From: Pagrus major
Taxonomy: Eukaryota; Chordata; Actinopteri; Spariformes; Sparidae
Reading direction: 5' to 3'
NCBI RefSeq assembly: GCF_040436345.1
Contig: NC_133238.1
Coordinates: 5,706,150-5,770,149 of the forward strand
Length of the DNA stretch: 64,000 nt
Shown: positions 30,397-40,655 of the stretch, piece after piece
Position numbering within the stretch: the first letter of the stretch is position 1
Layout: the number at the start of each line of letters is the position of its first letter
Made by a program: the position numbers and the translations under genes
The notes under the pieces: model-generated
What the model saw: the letters and a program-made list of their open reading frames with translations, nothing else
Told to the model about the DNA's origin: nothing
Databases searched by the model: none

Positions 30397-33300
30397 ATGT
30401 CATACCTGTTGTTTTTACCAATTATACTCATGACCCTCAACATTTCCACCCTCAATGTGAGAAGTGTGAGGTCGGGAGTTAGAGCCCAGACTGTTTTATC
30501 CTACCTAAATCCTTTTACGTCAGATGTGTTTTTATTACAGGAGTGCAATCTGCCCTTTTTAACAACCTACAGGAAATGGGAGGAGAAATGGCCACTCGGT
30601 CAATCCATGTGGAGTGGATCAAACCACAACAAGTCAGATGGAGTGGCCATTTTAATTAAAAACCCCTTGGTAGTGGTGAGGGGCAGCACTGTGGTGAGAG
30701 ACGGACGGGCAGTTTTAGCACACTTGACATACATGGGGCAGGATTTTAACCTACTCAACGTATACGGTTTTAACGACAAAAATGACAGGTATGACCTTTT
30801 AGAAGAACTGCAGTCCCACATGCTAGGTAGGGTGCCTTTAGTGGTAGGAGGGGATTTTAATTGTGTTTTATCCAGAACAGATAGACGGGGAGCAGGGGAA
30901 GATTTTAAAGTAGATAAAACATCGGTTTTACTGCAAGACATCTGCAAGGATTTTAAGCTACAAGACTGTTTTAAATCCATGCATCCTAGAGAGGAGGGCT
31001 TCACCTGGTTCAGTGGTGACGGCACCAAAGCCTCTCGCATTGACTATGTTTTTACACGGGACTGCCCACCAACTGATGCTAGATTGACCCCCGTTTTCTT
31101 TTCTGATCACGCAATGCTGTCATGCACCCTGACACTCTCTTCTGGTGTGACTGTAGGAAGTGGTCTGTGGAAGCTCAACTGCTCCCTGTTAGAGGACAGG
31201 GAGATAGTTGGACAATACAGGGAGCAGTATAGCCAATGGCAGACCCTTCAAGACTTTTACGATTCACGTGCACACTGGTGGGAGTGGGTGAAGACAAAGA
31301 CTAAGGCTTTTTTTAGACAGGCAGGGAGAAAGAAAAAAGATAAGGAAAAAAGATGCATGTTGGGACTGCAGAAAAGACTACAGAGATATTTTAAACTTGT
31401 GAACCAAGGATTTGATTTTAATGACGACATTTTAGAAGTCAAAAAACAAATGTCAAAATTAGCTGAAATAAAGAGTCAGGGTATCATTTTAAGAAGCAAA
31501 GAGAGAGAAAGAGAAGAAGGAGAAAAATGCACACGATACTTTTTTAAGAAGATAGCTAGCAGAAGTGGGGTTTTAACAAAGCTAAAAAAAGAAGACGGGT
31601 TTTTAACTGCTAACACAAACGAACTTATTGAAACAGTGGAACTCTTTTACAATAAATTATATGAAAAAAAAGACATAGAGACAGACATTACAGAACAGGT
31701 TTTAGAATACATTGATAGGACGGTGGAGGAAAGTGTGCTTTTAACCCAGGATTTTACCCTTTTAGAGTTAGGTAAATGTTTAAAAAATTTTAAGAAGGGG
31801 AAGTCCCCAGGACAAGATGGACTTCCCCTGGAATTTTATCTGACCTTTTGGGATATCCTTGCACATGACCTACTTACTGTTTTTAATGACTTTGAACGAC
31901 TAGACCTGTTACCTGAGAGCTTTAGAGTAGGGATAGTGACATTAATCCACAAAAAAGAGGACCAGACTGACCTGAAAAACTGGAGACCAATAACGCTTTT
32001 AAACTTTGACTGCAAACTTTTTAGCAAACTTTTATCAACACGTTTATCTTTGGTTTTAGGGGAGGTGATCCACCCGGATCAAGCCTGTGCCATCCCGGGG
32101 AGGAAGATCACCGACAGCCTCGTACTGATCAGAGACACCATCTGTTACGCGAGAGACAGAGACATTCGGCTTGTATTGCTAAATTTAGACTTTGAAAAAG
32201 CCTTCGATCGGGTCTCGCACCAGTACCTATTTCAGGTACTGCAAAAAATGGGGTTTCCTGAGAGGGTCATAGCGTGGGTGGGTTTGCTCTACCGGGGAAT
32301 CAACAGCAAAATCCTTGTAAATGGGCAACTTACCAAAGCAGTGAATATATGCTGCGGTGTCCGTCAGGGTTGTCCGTTATCTGCCCTCCTTTACGTTATA
32401 TGTGTGGAACCATTGGCACAGATCTTGAGAAGGGACAAATGGATCAATGGGGTGTCAATTCCGGGGAGTGGGGGCTTGGTCACAAAATGCCTTTTATACA
32501 TGGATGATGTCAATGTTTTATGTACAGACCTTTTAGCTGTAAACAGGACCATGGACTTGACGGACTGGTATGGACGGGCCTCTGGAGCCAGACTTAACCG
32601 CGACAAGACCCAAGCCCAATTTTACGGACCATGGACAGTGACCGAGACCACAGGACTCCCTCTGACTGTGACCCTGACTGACATGAAAATACTCGGGGTA
32701 AAATTTGACGGGGAAGGGGGTGGGAGGAGCAATTGGCTTGACGCGATAGGGAAAGTTAGAAAGAGACTGGGATACTGGAGACTAAGGGGACTGACAATGG
32801 AAGGCAAGGTTTTAGTCATAAAAGCTGTGATTTTACCCTTGTTTTTACTAATCAGTTCTGTTTTTATCCCGCCTCGTAGAGTGCTTTTAGATCTCGATCG
32901 AGCCATTTTTTACTTTCTGTGGGGGTCCAAGTGGGAGCGACTTAGAAGAAACGTCATGAAGATGCCAAAAACAAAAGGAGGGAAAGATGTTCCAGACCTC
33001 CACCTGTTTTTAGGAAGCCAATACACCACACTGCACCTCAAATATGCCACATCCCCATCCAGAGATCACAAGACATCTGCCATGGCAAGATTCTGGATGG
33101 GGTCTTACCTCAGGACACTCAAGTTTTTACCTGTCGATCTTAGAGCACCTGTGTCTTTTAAACTGCCCACGGCCTATGATTTTATACGCAAATTTTTAAA
33201 AGATTTTAACTTGGAACAGGAGGAGCTGTCACTTTTAACCAACCACCGCTCTCTTCTCTCTCTTGTGCAGGAGCGGGAGCCAGTGAGTCCGGTGCGCGGG

Positions 33301-33798
33301 CTCGCAATCGGCGAGCCCTCAAGTGTTTGGCGCAATGTCAACCATCCCGTTCTCCCAAACAGATTACGGGATCTCTCCTGGATGGTAGCTCATGAGGTCC
33401 TCCCGGTCAGGTCCGTGATGCACTCCCGGGGCATGTCACCATCCGCCATCTGCCCCCGACCGGGTTGTGGCGCGCCCGAGTCGGCGAGGCACTTGTTCTG
33501 GGAGTGCAGCGCTGCCATTGACCTGTGGGCAATGGCCGGCTCCCAGCAATTCCCGTACTTGCCAGCAGGGGAGGTCCTAGATGCACAACTAGTGCTCTAC
33601 GGGGTGAGCCAGAAGAAAAGAACAACAGAGGAATTCTCCAAGCTCTGGCTCACCCTGGCCGCCATGAAAGACGCTATATGGACCTCCAGAAACCTGCTGG
33701 CGAGAAAGCGCATGCAGATCCCCCCCGTGGCTACGATCCAAATGGCTGCAGCGACGGTCCAGGCAGCCGTCGCTGCTGGCGGCAGGCCTAGGACGTAG
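30397..33798 (+). CDS. Keno-3 ORF2, AP-like endonuclease and reverse transcriptase
   Basis: 1133 aa, fully open, all catalytic motifs present at the same residues as in Keno-2. A private Ser-to-Pro lies in YLN-x-FTS in the endonuclease N-terminus. Confidence 0.94.
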   Translation: MSYLLFLPIILMTLNISTLNVRSVRSGVRAQTVLSYLNPFTSDVFLLQECNLPFLTTYRKWEEKWPLGQSMWSGSNHNKSDGVAILIKNPLVVVRGSTVVRDGRAVLAHLTYMGQDFNLLNVYGFNDKNDRYDLLEELQSHMLGRVPLVVGGDFNCVLSRTDRRGAGEDFKVDKTSVLLQDICKDFKLQDCFKSMHPREEGFTWFSGDGTKASRIDYVFTRDCPPTDARLTPVFFSDHAMLSCTLTLSSGVTVGSGLWKLNCSLLEDREIVGQYREQYSQWQTLQDFYDSRAHWWEWVKTKTKAFFRQAGRKKKDKEKRCMLGLQKRLQRYFKLVNQGFDFNDDILEVKKQMSKLAEIKSQGIILRSKEREREEGEKCTRYFFKKIASRSGVLTKLKKEDGFLTANTNELIETVELFYNKLYEKKDIETDITEQVLEYIDRTVEESVLLTQDFTLLELGKCLKNFKKGKSPGQDGLPLEFYLTFWDILAHDLLTVFNDFERLDLLPESFRVGIVTLIHKKEDQTDLKNWRPITLLNFDCKLFSKLLSTRLSLVLGEVIHPDQACAIPGRKITDSLVLIRDTICYARDRDIRLVLLNLDFEKAFDRVSHQYLFQVLQKMGFPERVIAWVGLLYRGINSKILVNGQLTKAVNICCGVRQGCPLSALLYVICVEPLAQILRRDKWINGVSIPGSGGLVTKCLLYMDDVNVLCTDLLAVNRTMDLTDWYGRASGARLNRDKTQAQFYGPWTVTETTGLPLTVTLTDMKILGVKFDGEGGGRSNWLDAIGKVRKRLGYWRLRGLTMEGKVLVIKAVILPLFLLISSVFIPPRRVLLDLDRAIFYFLWGSKWERLRRNVMKMPKTKGGKDVPDLHLFLGSQYTTLHLKYATSPSRDHKTSAMARFWMGSYLRTLKFLPVDLRAPVSFKLPTAYDFIRKFLKDFNLEQEELSLLTNHRSLLSLVQEREPVSPVRGLAIGEPSSVWRNVNHPVLPNRLRDLSWMVAHEVLPVRSVMHSRGMSPSAICPRPGCGAPESARHLFWECSAAIDLWAMAGSQQFPYLPAGEVLDAQLVLYGVSQKKRTTEEFSKLWLTLAAMKDAIWTSRNLLARKRMQIPPVATIQMAAATVQAAVAAGGRPRT

Positions 33799-34349
33799 CC
33801 ACATGAAGCATCGCCTCTGCGCTCATTCGGAGGTGGGAGCCGGAGCCACACACAAAGGTCAAGGCAGCAGCGGCCTGATCCTCCGGGTGTGGCAGGTGGG
33901 AAGGAGCAAGAGGCTGAGGGCCTCCTCTGAGCATCACCAGCGGGTACCCAGGGATCTGATGGGAGAGCGGGATGAGTTCCCCATGATAGGGACTCACCCC
34001 GCTCCTGCATAACAAAGACTTGAGAGCTTTTAAATGCCCTCCCTTTTTAAAAAAGACACACTGATATATTATACACTTACACTGATTCACAGAACGGACT
34101 TTTAATGCCACAAAGGAGCACTTTGTTTTAACATGTCTTGTGTATTTTAAGGCAACAATTATGTTTTTTTTTTTTTAATCTGTAAACACCTTTTATTGGA
34201 TATGATGGTGTTTTTTTTATGGTGGATGGTTATACAGATTTAACTACTGTATTGTTGCGGATGACATGTTGATTTTAAGTGTTTTCAAATTGTATTGTGG
34301 ACTGTGTTCTGAATAAGTGTGAAAAATAGAGAAACTTGTGTCAATAAAC

Positions 34350-34380
<31 letters not shown>

Positions 34381-34530
34381 TCTGTTCTTATCAGTTTAAT
34401 ATCTGATATGTCCTCTATATGGGGACAACATATTAAATGGATTTTTAGCCTCGGGAGCTGAAACAGGGGCTTGCTCCGTTCACTCCACGCATCGACCCGG
34501 TATTGCAGCGCCGCCGGGAACGGTGCACCC
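34381..34530 (+). pseudogene. U2 snRNA 3' remnant (nt 39-188) downstream of Keno-3
   Basis: Consensus remnant directly after a pure run of 25 A. Confidence 0.96.
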
Positions 34531-34968
34531 CTCTCCGGCCTTGTTGAAAATCAATCAGTGTTGCAGACCAAAGGCCTTGACAAACTTGACATTGCGGCAC
34601 AGAATCGGCAGCAAGAAGAAGGCTGGCAAACCGCAGCGAGAGCTGCGCTTTGCATGGTCAGAAAAAGAGGCAAAACTGCCTCGCCGCGGCCGGTGCGCAA
34701 TACCTGCTGAGTGTGCCCTGCATTTCCCCCCCGCGGTCCTCAACTGAAACAGAGAGTCTGGAAGCGCCCGAGTGTTTGTGACGTTTGGTGGCCTGCGCCC
34801 AACGAGCAGGCTTTTCTCTCTCCACAAACCGGTCGAGTAGAGCCTGGGATAATGTGGGGACGGGCGTGGCCAGGGATTTTGGTGCGCGATGAGCCAAGTG
34901 AGGCTCACCATGAGAAGAGTGCCTGGGACCACAGCTGTCTTGGCTGCTGTCGAGGAGAGGCGCTGTAC

Positions 34969-35086
34969 TTACTCGGGTTTCTCTTCATAACGCACAAGTC
35001 TTTCGCCTTTTACTAAAGACTTCCGTGGAGAGGAACACCAATGAGTTGAAGATATTTTTGGCAGGCTTTGCCGTTTGGCTGAGCCT
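34969..35086 (+). ncRNA. U5 spliceosomal snRNA
   Basis: Complete copy downstream of the Keno-3 U2 remnant. Confidence 0.93.
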
Positions 35087-35260
35087 CGTGCATGTGTGAA
35101 AATCAATAAAGCCGGCCTTAACCAGACTCGGGGCTAAGCCACGGAGCGCTTGGGAGGAGCCGCTAAGCACAAGCCACTCCGCCGCGCAATGCAAATGGCA
35201 CACCGCGACGAGTGTGAAGCGTGCCAGGAGGTGGGCTCAGGCAGCAGACGACTGGGGCTC

Positions 35261-35448
35261 ATCGCTTCTCGGCCTTTTGGCTAAGATCAAGTGTAGTATC
35301 TGTTCTTATCAGTTTAATATCTGATATGTCCTCTATATGGGGACAACATATTAAATGGATTTTTAGCCTCGGGAGCTGAAACAGGGGCTTGCTCCGTTCA
35401 CTCCACGCATCGACCCGGTATTGCAGCGCCGCCGGGAACGGTGCACCC
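35261..35448 (+). ncRNA. U2 spliceosomal snRNA
   Basis: Complete consensus copy. Confidence 0.97.
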
Positions 35449-35886
35449 CTCTCCGGCCTTGTTGAAAATCAATCAGTGTTGCAGACCAAAGGCCTTGACA
35501 AACTTGACATTGCGGCACAGAATCGGCAGCAAGAAGAAGGCTGGCAAACCGCAGCGAGAGCTGCGCTTTGCATGGTCAGAAAAAGAGGCAAAACTGCCTC
35601 GCCGCGGCCGGTGCGCAATACCTGCTGAGTGTGCCCTGCATTTCCCCCCCGCGGTCCTCAACTGAAACAGAGAGTCTGGAAGCGCCCGAGTGTTTGTGAC
35701 GTTTGGTGGCCTGCGCCCAACGAGCAGGCTTTTCTCTCTCCACAAACCGGTCGAGTAGAGCCTGGGATAATGTGGGGACGGGCGTGGCCAGGGATTTTGG
35801 TGCGCGATGAGCCAAGTGAGGCTCACCATGAGAAGAGTGCCTGGGACCACAGCTGTCTTGGCTGCTGTCGAGGAGAGGCGCTGTAC

Positions 35887-36004
35887 TTACTCGGGTTTCT
35901 CTTCATAACGCACAAGTCTTTCGCCTTTTACTAAAGACTTCCGTGGAGAGGAACACCAATGAGTTGAAGATATTTTTGGCAGGCTTTGCCGTTTGGCTGA
36001 GCCT
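35887..36004 (+). ncRNA. U5 spliceosomal snRNA
   Basis: Complete copy, downstream of U2 35261. Confidence 0.93.
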
Positions 36005-36178
36005 CGTGCATGTGTGAAAATCAATAAAGCCGGCCTTAACCAGACTCGGGGCTAAGCCACGGAGCGCTTGGGAGGAGCCGCTAAGCACAAGCCACTCCGC
36101 CGCGCAATGCAAATGGCACACCGCGACGAGTGTGAAGCGTGCCAGGAGGTGGGCTCAGGCAGCAGACGACTGGGGCTC

Positions 36179-36366
36179 ATCGCTTCTCGGCCTTTTGGCT
36201 AAGATCAAGTGTAGTATCTGTTCTTATCAGTTTAATATCTGATATGTCCTCTATATGGGGACAACATATTAAATGGATTTTTAGCCTCGGGAGCTGAAAC
36301 AGGGGCTTGCTCCGTTCACTCCACGCATCGACCCGGTATTGCAGCGCCGCCGGGAACGGTGCACCC
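36179..36366 (+). ncRNA. U2 spliceosomal snRNA
   Basis: Complete consensus copy. The unit has a private G-to-A in the spacer near 36619. Confidence 0.97.
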
Positions 36367-36804
36367 CTCTCCGGCCTTGTTGAAAATCAATCAGTGTTGC
36401 AGACCAAAGGCCTTGACAAACTTGACATTGCGGCACAGAATCGGCAGCAAGAAGAAGGCTGGCAAACCGCAGCGAGAGCTGCGCTTTGCATGGTCAGAAA
36501 AAGAGGCAAAACTGCCTCGCCGCGGCCGGTGCGCAATACCTGCTGAGTGTGCCCTGCATTTCCCCCCCGCGGTCCTCAACTGAAACAGAGAGTCTGGAAG
36601 CGCCCGAGTGTTTGTGACATTTGGTGGCCTGCGCCCAACGAGCAGGCTTTTCTCTCTCCACAAACCGGTCGAGTAGAGCCTGGGATAATGTGGGGACGGG
36701 CGTGGCCAGGGATTTTGGTGCGCGATGAGCCAAGTGAGGCTCACCATGAGAAGAGTGCCTGGGACCACAGCTGTCTTGGCTGCTGTCGAGGAGAGGCGCT
36801 GTAC

Positions 36805-36922
36805 TTACTCGGGTTTCTCTTCATAACGCACAAGTCTTTCGCCTTTTACTAAAGACTTCCGTGGAGAGGAACACCAATGAGTTGAAGATATTTTTGGCAG
36901 GCTTTGCCGTTTGGCTGAGCCT
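36805..36922 (+). ncRNA. U5 spliceosomal snRNA
   Basis: Complete copy, downstream of U2 36179. Confidence 0.93.
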
Positions 36923-37096
36923 CGTGCATGTGTGAAAATCAATAAAGCCGGCCTTAACCAGACTCGGGGCTAAGCCACGGAGCGCTTGGGAGGAGCCGCT
37001 AAGCACAAGCCACTCCGCCGCGCAATGCAAATGGCACACCGCGACGAGTGTGAAGCGTGCCAGGAGGTGGGCTCAGGCAGCAGACGACTGGGGCTC

Positions 37097-37284
37097 ATCG
37101 CTTCTCGGCCTTTTGGCTAAGATCAAGTGTAGTATCTGTTCTTATCAGTTTAATATCTGATATGTCCTCTATATGGGGACAACATATTAAATGGATTTTT
37201 AGCCTCGGGAGCTGAAACAGGGGCTTGCTCCGTTCACTCCACGCATCGACCCGGTATTGCAGCGCCGCCGGGAACGGTGCACCC
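37097..37284 (+). ncRNA. U2 spliceosomal snRNA
   Basis: Complete consensus copy in an eight-C unit without the nt-125 change. Confidence 0.97.
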
Positions 37285-37723
37285 CTCTCCGGCCTTGTTG
37301 AAAATCAATCAGTGTTGCAGACCAAAGGCCTTGACAAACTTGACATTGCGGCACAGAATCGGCAGCAAGAAGAAGGCTGGCAAACCGCAGCGAGAGCTGC
37401 GCTTTGCATGGTCAGAAAAAGAGGCAAAACTGCCTCGCCGCGGCCGGTGCGCAATACCTGCTGAGTGTGCCCTGCATTTCCCCCCCCGCGGTCCTCAACT
37501 GAAACAGAGAGTCTGGAAGCGCCCGAGTGTTTGTGACGTTTGGTGGCCTGCGCCCAACGAGCAGGCTTTTCTCTCTCCACAAACCGGTCGAGTAGAGCCT
37601 GGGATAATGTGGGGACGGGCGTGGCCAGGGATTTTGGTGCGCGATGAGCCAAGTGAGGCTCACCATGAGAAGAGTGCCTGGGACCACAGCTGTCTTGGCT
37701 GCTGTCGAGGAGAGGCGCTGTAC

Positions 37724-37841
37724 TTACTCGGGTTTCTCTTCATAACGCACAAGTCTTTCGCCTTTTACTAAAGACTTCCGTGGAGAGGAACACCAATGAG
37801 TTGAAGATATTTTTGGCAGGCTTTGCCGTTTGGCTGAGCCT
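37724..37841 (+). ncRNA. U5 spliceosomal snRNA
   Basis: Complete copy in an eight-C unit. Confidence 0.93.
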
Positions 37842-38015
37842 CGTGCATGTGTGAAAATCAATAAAGCCGGCCTTAACCAGACTCGGGGCTAAGCCACGGA
37901 GCGCTTGGGAGGAGCCGCTAAGCACAAGCCACTCCGCCGCGCAATGCAAATGGCACACCGCGACGAGTGTGAAGCGTGCCAGGAGGTGGGCTCAGGCAGC
38001 AGACGACTGGGGCTC

Positions 38016-38203
38016 ATCGCTTCTCGGCCTTTTGGCTAAGATCAAGTGTAGTATCTGTTCTTATCAGTTTAATATCTGATATGTCCTCTATATGGGGACA
38101 ACATATTAAATGGATTTTTAGCCTCGGGAGCTGAAACAGGGGCTTGCTCCGTTCACTCCACGCATCGACCCGGTATTGCAGCGCCGCCGGGAACGGTGCA
38201 CCC
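38016..38203 (+). ncRNA. U2 spliceosomal snRNA
   Basis: Complete consensus copy in an eight-C unit; last intact U2 before Keno-4. Confidence 0.97.
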
Positions 38204-38642
38204 CTCTCCGGCCTTGTTGAAAATCAATCAGTGTTGCAGACCAAAGGCCTTGACAAACTTGACATTGCGGCACAGAATCGGCAGCAAGAAGAAGGCTGGC
38301 AAACCGCAGCGAGAGCTGCGCTTTGCATGGTCAGAAAAAGAGGCAAAACTGCCTCGCCGCGGCCGGTGCGCAATACCTGCTGAGTGTGCCCTGCATTTCC
38401 CCCCCCGCGGTCCTCAACTGAAACAGAGAGTCTGGAAGCGCCCGAGTGTTTGTGACGTTTGGTGGCCTGCGCCCAACGAGCAGGCTTTTCTCTCTCCACA
38501 AACCGGTCGAGTAGAGCCTGGGATAATGTGGGGACGGGCGTGGCCAGGGATTTTGGTGCGCGATGAGCCAAGTGAGGCTCACCATGAGAAGAGTGCCTGG
38601 GACCACAGCTGTCTTGGCTGCTGTCGAGGAGAGGCGCTGTAC

Positions 38643-38760
38643 TTACTCGGGTTTCTCTTCATAACGCACAAGTCTTTCGCCTTTTACTAAAGACTTCCGT
38701 GGAGAGGAACACCAATGAGTTGAAGATATTTTTGGCAGGCTTTGCCGTTTGGCTGAGCCT
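38643..38760 (+). ncRNA. U5 spliceosomal snRNA
   Basis: Complete copy in an eight-C unit, upstream of Keno-4. Confidence 0.93.
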
Positions 38761-38934
38761 CGTGCATGTGTGAAAATCAATAAAGCCGGCCTTAACCAGA
38801 CTCGGGGCTAAGCCACGGAGCGCTTGGGAGGAGCCGCTAAGCACAAGCCACTCCGCCGCGCAATGCAAATGGCACACCGCGACGAGTGTGAAGCGTGCCA
38901 GGAGGTGGGCTCAGGCAGCAGACGACTGGGGCTC

Positions 38935-38960
38935 ATCGCTTCTCGGCCTTTTGGCTAAGA
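38935..38960 (+). pseudogene. U2 snRNA 5' stub (nt 1-26) upstream of Keno-4
   Basis: Same breakpoint as the other stubs, with octamer and PSE intact. Confidence 0.96.
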
Positions 38961-39259
38961 CAGTGATCACTCCCTGCAAGCGGGATTATTTTCTCATTGT
39001 GGAAGTAATCCTTTGCGACTTGGGAGACATTGTTGTATTGCTTCTTTGCACATTTTTGTTTGTTATTATTGCACATTTGCACAGTGGTTTGTTGGAGACA
39101 TCTAAGAGCCTGTCAAGGTAAGAAAGCTTTTAGTTTTTTTTTTTTGCTTTTTGCTGTCTTATTCTTGACTGGTTTTAGGTGTTTTTACAGCCTTTTTTTA
39201 GCTTGTATTTATTTAACTTATTGTATTTTATTCATCGTTGAAGTGTGGTGTCTCCAGCC

Positions 39260-40588
39260 ATGTCGGCTGCCCGTGCCGGCATGCGGAGGCACCACAGTGT
39301 GCGTTTTACCTTTTTAGAAAGAGATGGAAAGCTCCTGGAGATGTCCAGATTGGACTTCTCCAGGAAGCTAATTCAAAAGGCCCTTGGCTTTTCCCCACAG
39401 CAATTGAACTGCGTACTGTCTCTTCCCTTCAACAAAGGTTTTGATATTAGTTTTGTTACCGCTGCAGTGCTACAAGAATTTTGGCAACGCTTTGAAAAGG
39501 TTAAGACCCAGTTTTCAGCATTCAACGTGGAGAAACTGACTGACAACTCTCTGAAAGTGGTTATTGTTAGGATGTTCAATGAAATGGTGAATGCTGAAGA
39601 TATATGCATGTGGCTGGGTAGATACTGCACTGTGAAGGGCCAGGCTACCAAGGTGAGGGATGAAGATGGCATCTGGAACTGTGCCTGGAGGGTCCCCATT
39701 CAACAATGGCAGGACCCCCAGGGGTACCAGGGCCTGAGGCATCTCCCATCCATGGTAGTTCTTGGTGAGAACAGGGGCTACATTCACTACCAGGGCATGC
39801 CCAAGCTCTGCCGCAAGTGTGGTGAGCATGGACACCTGGCAGAGGCTTGCCAAAACATTGTTTGCGGTAAATGCAGAGAAATTGGGCACTCCTTTGAGGA
39901 GTGTCCCAATGGCAGAAAGTGCAATCTCTGTGGAGAGACAAATCACCTCTTCAGAGATTGCCCAATGTCTTTTGCCAACAAACTGAAAGCCCAAAGAAAA
40001 CAAGAATCGGAAATTGAAAAAGAAAAAATATTAAAGGAAAATGGCCGAAATGTAACTGTCGAAGTGCTAATTGAAGAGGAGGGGCTGGGAAATTCAAATC
40101 TCCCGCCAAAATCTGTGGTTGGAGGAGAGGAGCCCGGTGAGGCGGGACAAGGGGAGGGGCCTGGCTTTAACCCAGCAGAGGGTGCTGCTGAGGGAGATGG
40201 GGAAAGCCAGGCAGCAGGTGGAGCTGGACAAGATGGCTCGACAGGCACTGACTCAGCCAATAGCCTCATTACAGTCGGGGAGGAACAAGAGGAAGGAGAG
40301 TCCAGTGACACCTCCCTCCCCAATACCCAGCCCAACCTCAAGAGAACTGCATCTGAACTGTCCAGCTCTGAGGCTGATGCAGCCTCGGAGAAGAAGGGAA
40401 GGGCTGAGCTTGACTCATACAGTTCCCCTGTGGAGCAGCTCAGAGCCTTCCCTTCCAGTTCACCCGATCAGTGCTCATTTCTTAATATAGCACTACAGTC
40501 AACTCCATTGGAAAAGCGTGCCGACATGGCTTTCCGGAGGAAAGAGTCTCAGGCCTCACCCCCCGATTGCATGGGGATAGTGAAATGA
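39260..40588 (+). CDS. Keno-4 ORF1, CCHC zinc-knuckle protein
   Basis: 442 aa, same protein as Keno-1 ORF1. Confidence 0.9.
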   Translation: MSAARAGMRRHHSVRFTFLERDGKLLEMSRLDFSRKLIQKALGFSPQQLNCVLSLPFNKGFDISFVTAAVLQEFWQRFEKVKTQFSAFNVEKLTDNSLKVVIVRMFNEMVNAEDICMWLGRYCTVKGQATKVRDEDGIWNCAWRVPIQQWQDPQGYQGLRHLPSMVVLGENRGYIHYQGMPKLCRKCGEHGHLAEACQNIVCGKCREIGHSFEECPNGRKCNLCGETNHLFRDCPMSFANKLKAQRKQESEIEKEKILKENGRNVTVEVLIEEEGLGNSNLPPKSVVGGEEPGEAGQGEGPGFNPAEGAAEGDGESQAAGGAGQDGSTGTDSANSLITVGEEQEEGESSDTSLPNTQPNLKRTASELSSSEADAASEKKGRAELDSYSSPVEQLRAFPSSSPDQCSFLNIALQSTPLEKRADMAFRRKESQASPPDCMGIVK

Positions 40589-40655
40589 GATCCTTTTACA
40601 TTCCTGAAAGTCTGGAAGTTTTAACAAGTAGTCTTTTAATTTTTTATTCCTTAAA

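Larger units (their letters stand above)
28705..34380 (+). mobile_element. Keno-3, full-length LINE, both ORFs open, long poly(A)
   Basis: Same target junctions as the other copies. The 3' end is unlike them: the CAAAAG segment is missing and 25 uninterrupted A (34356-34380) precede U2. The 3' UTR shares two substitutions with Keno-6. The intact long A tail suggests a recent insertion. Confidence 0.93.
34381..38960 (+). repeat. U2-U5 snRNA tandem array, block D
   Basis: Five U5 genes and four complete U2 genes. The last two units (37097-38934) carry the eight-C run and are 919 bp, but lack the U2 nt-125 variant that accompanies that run at 5435 and 19347. Confidence 0.97.
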
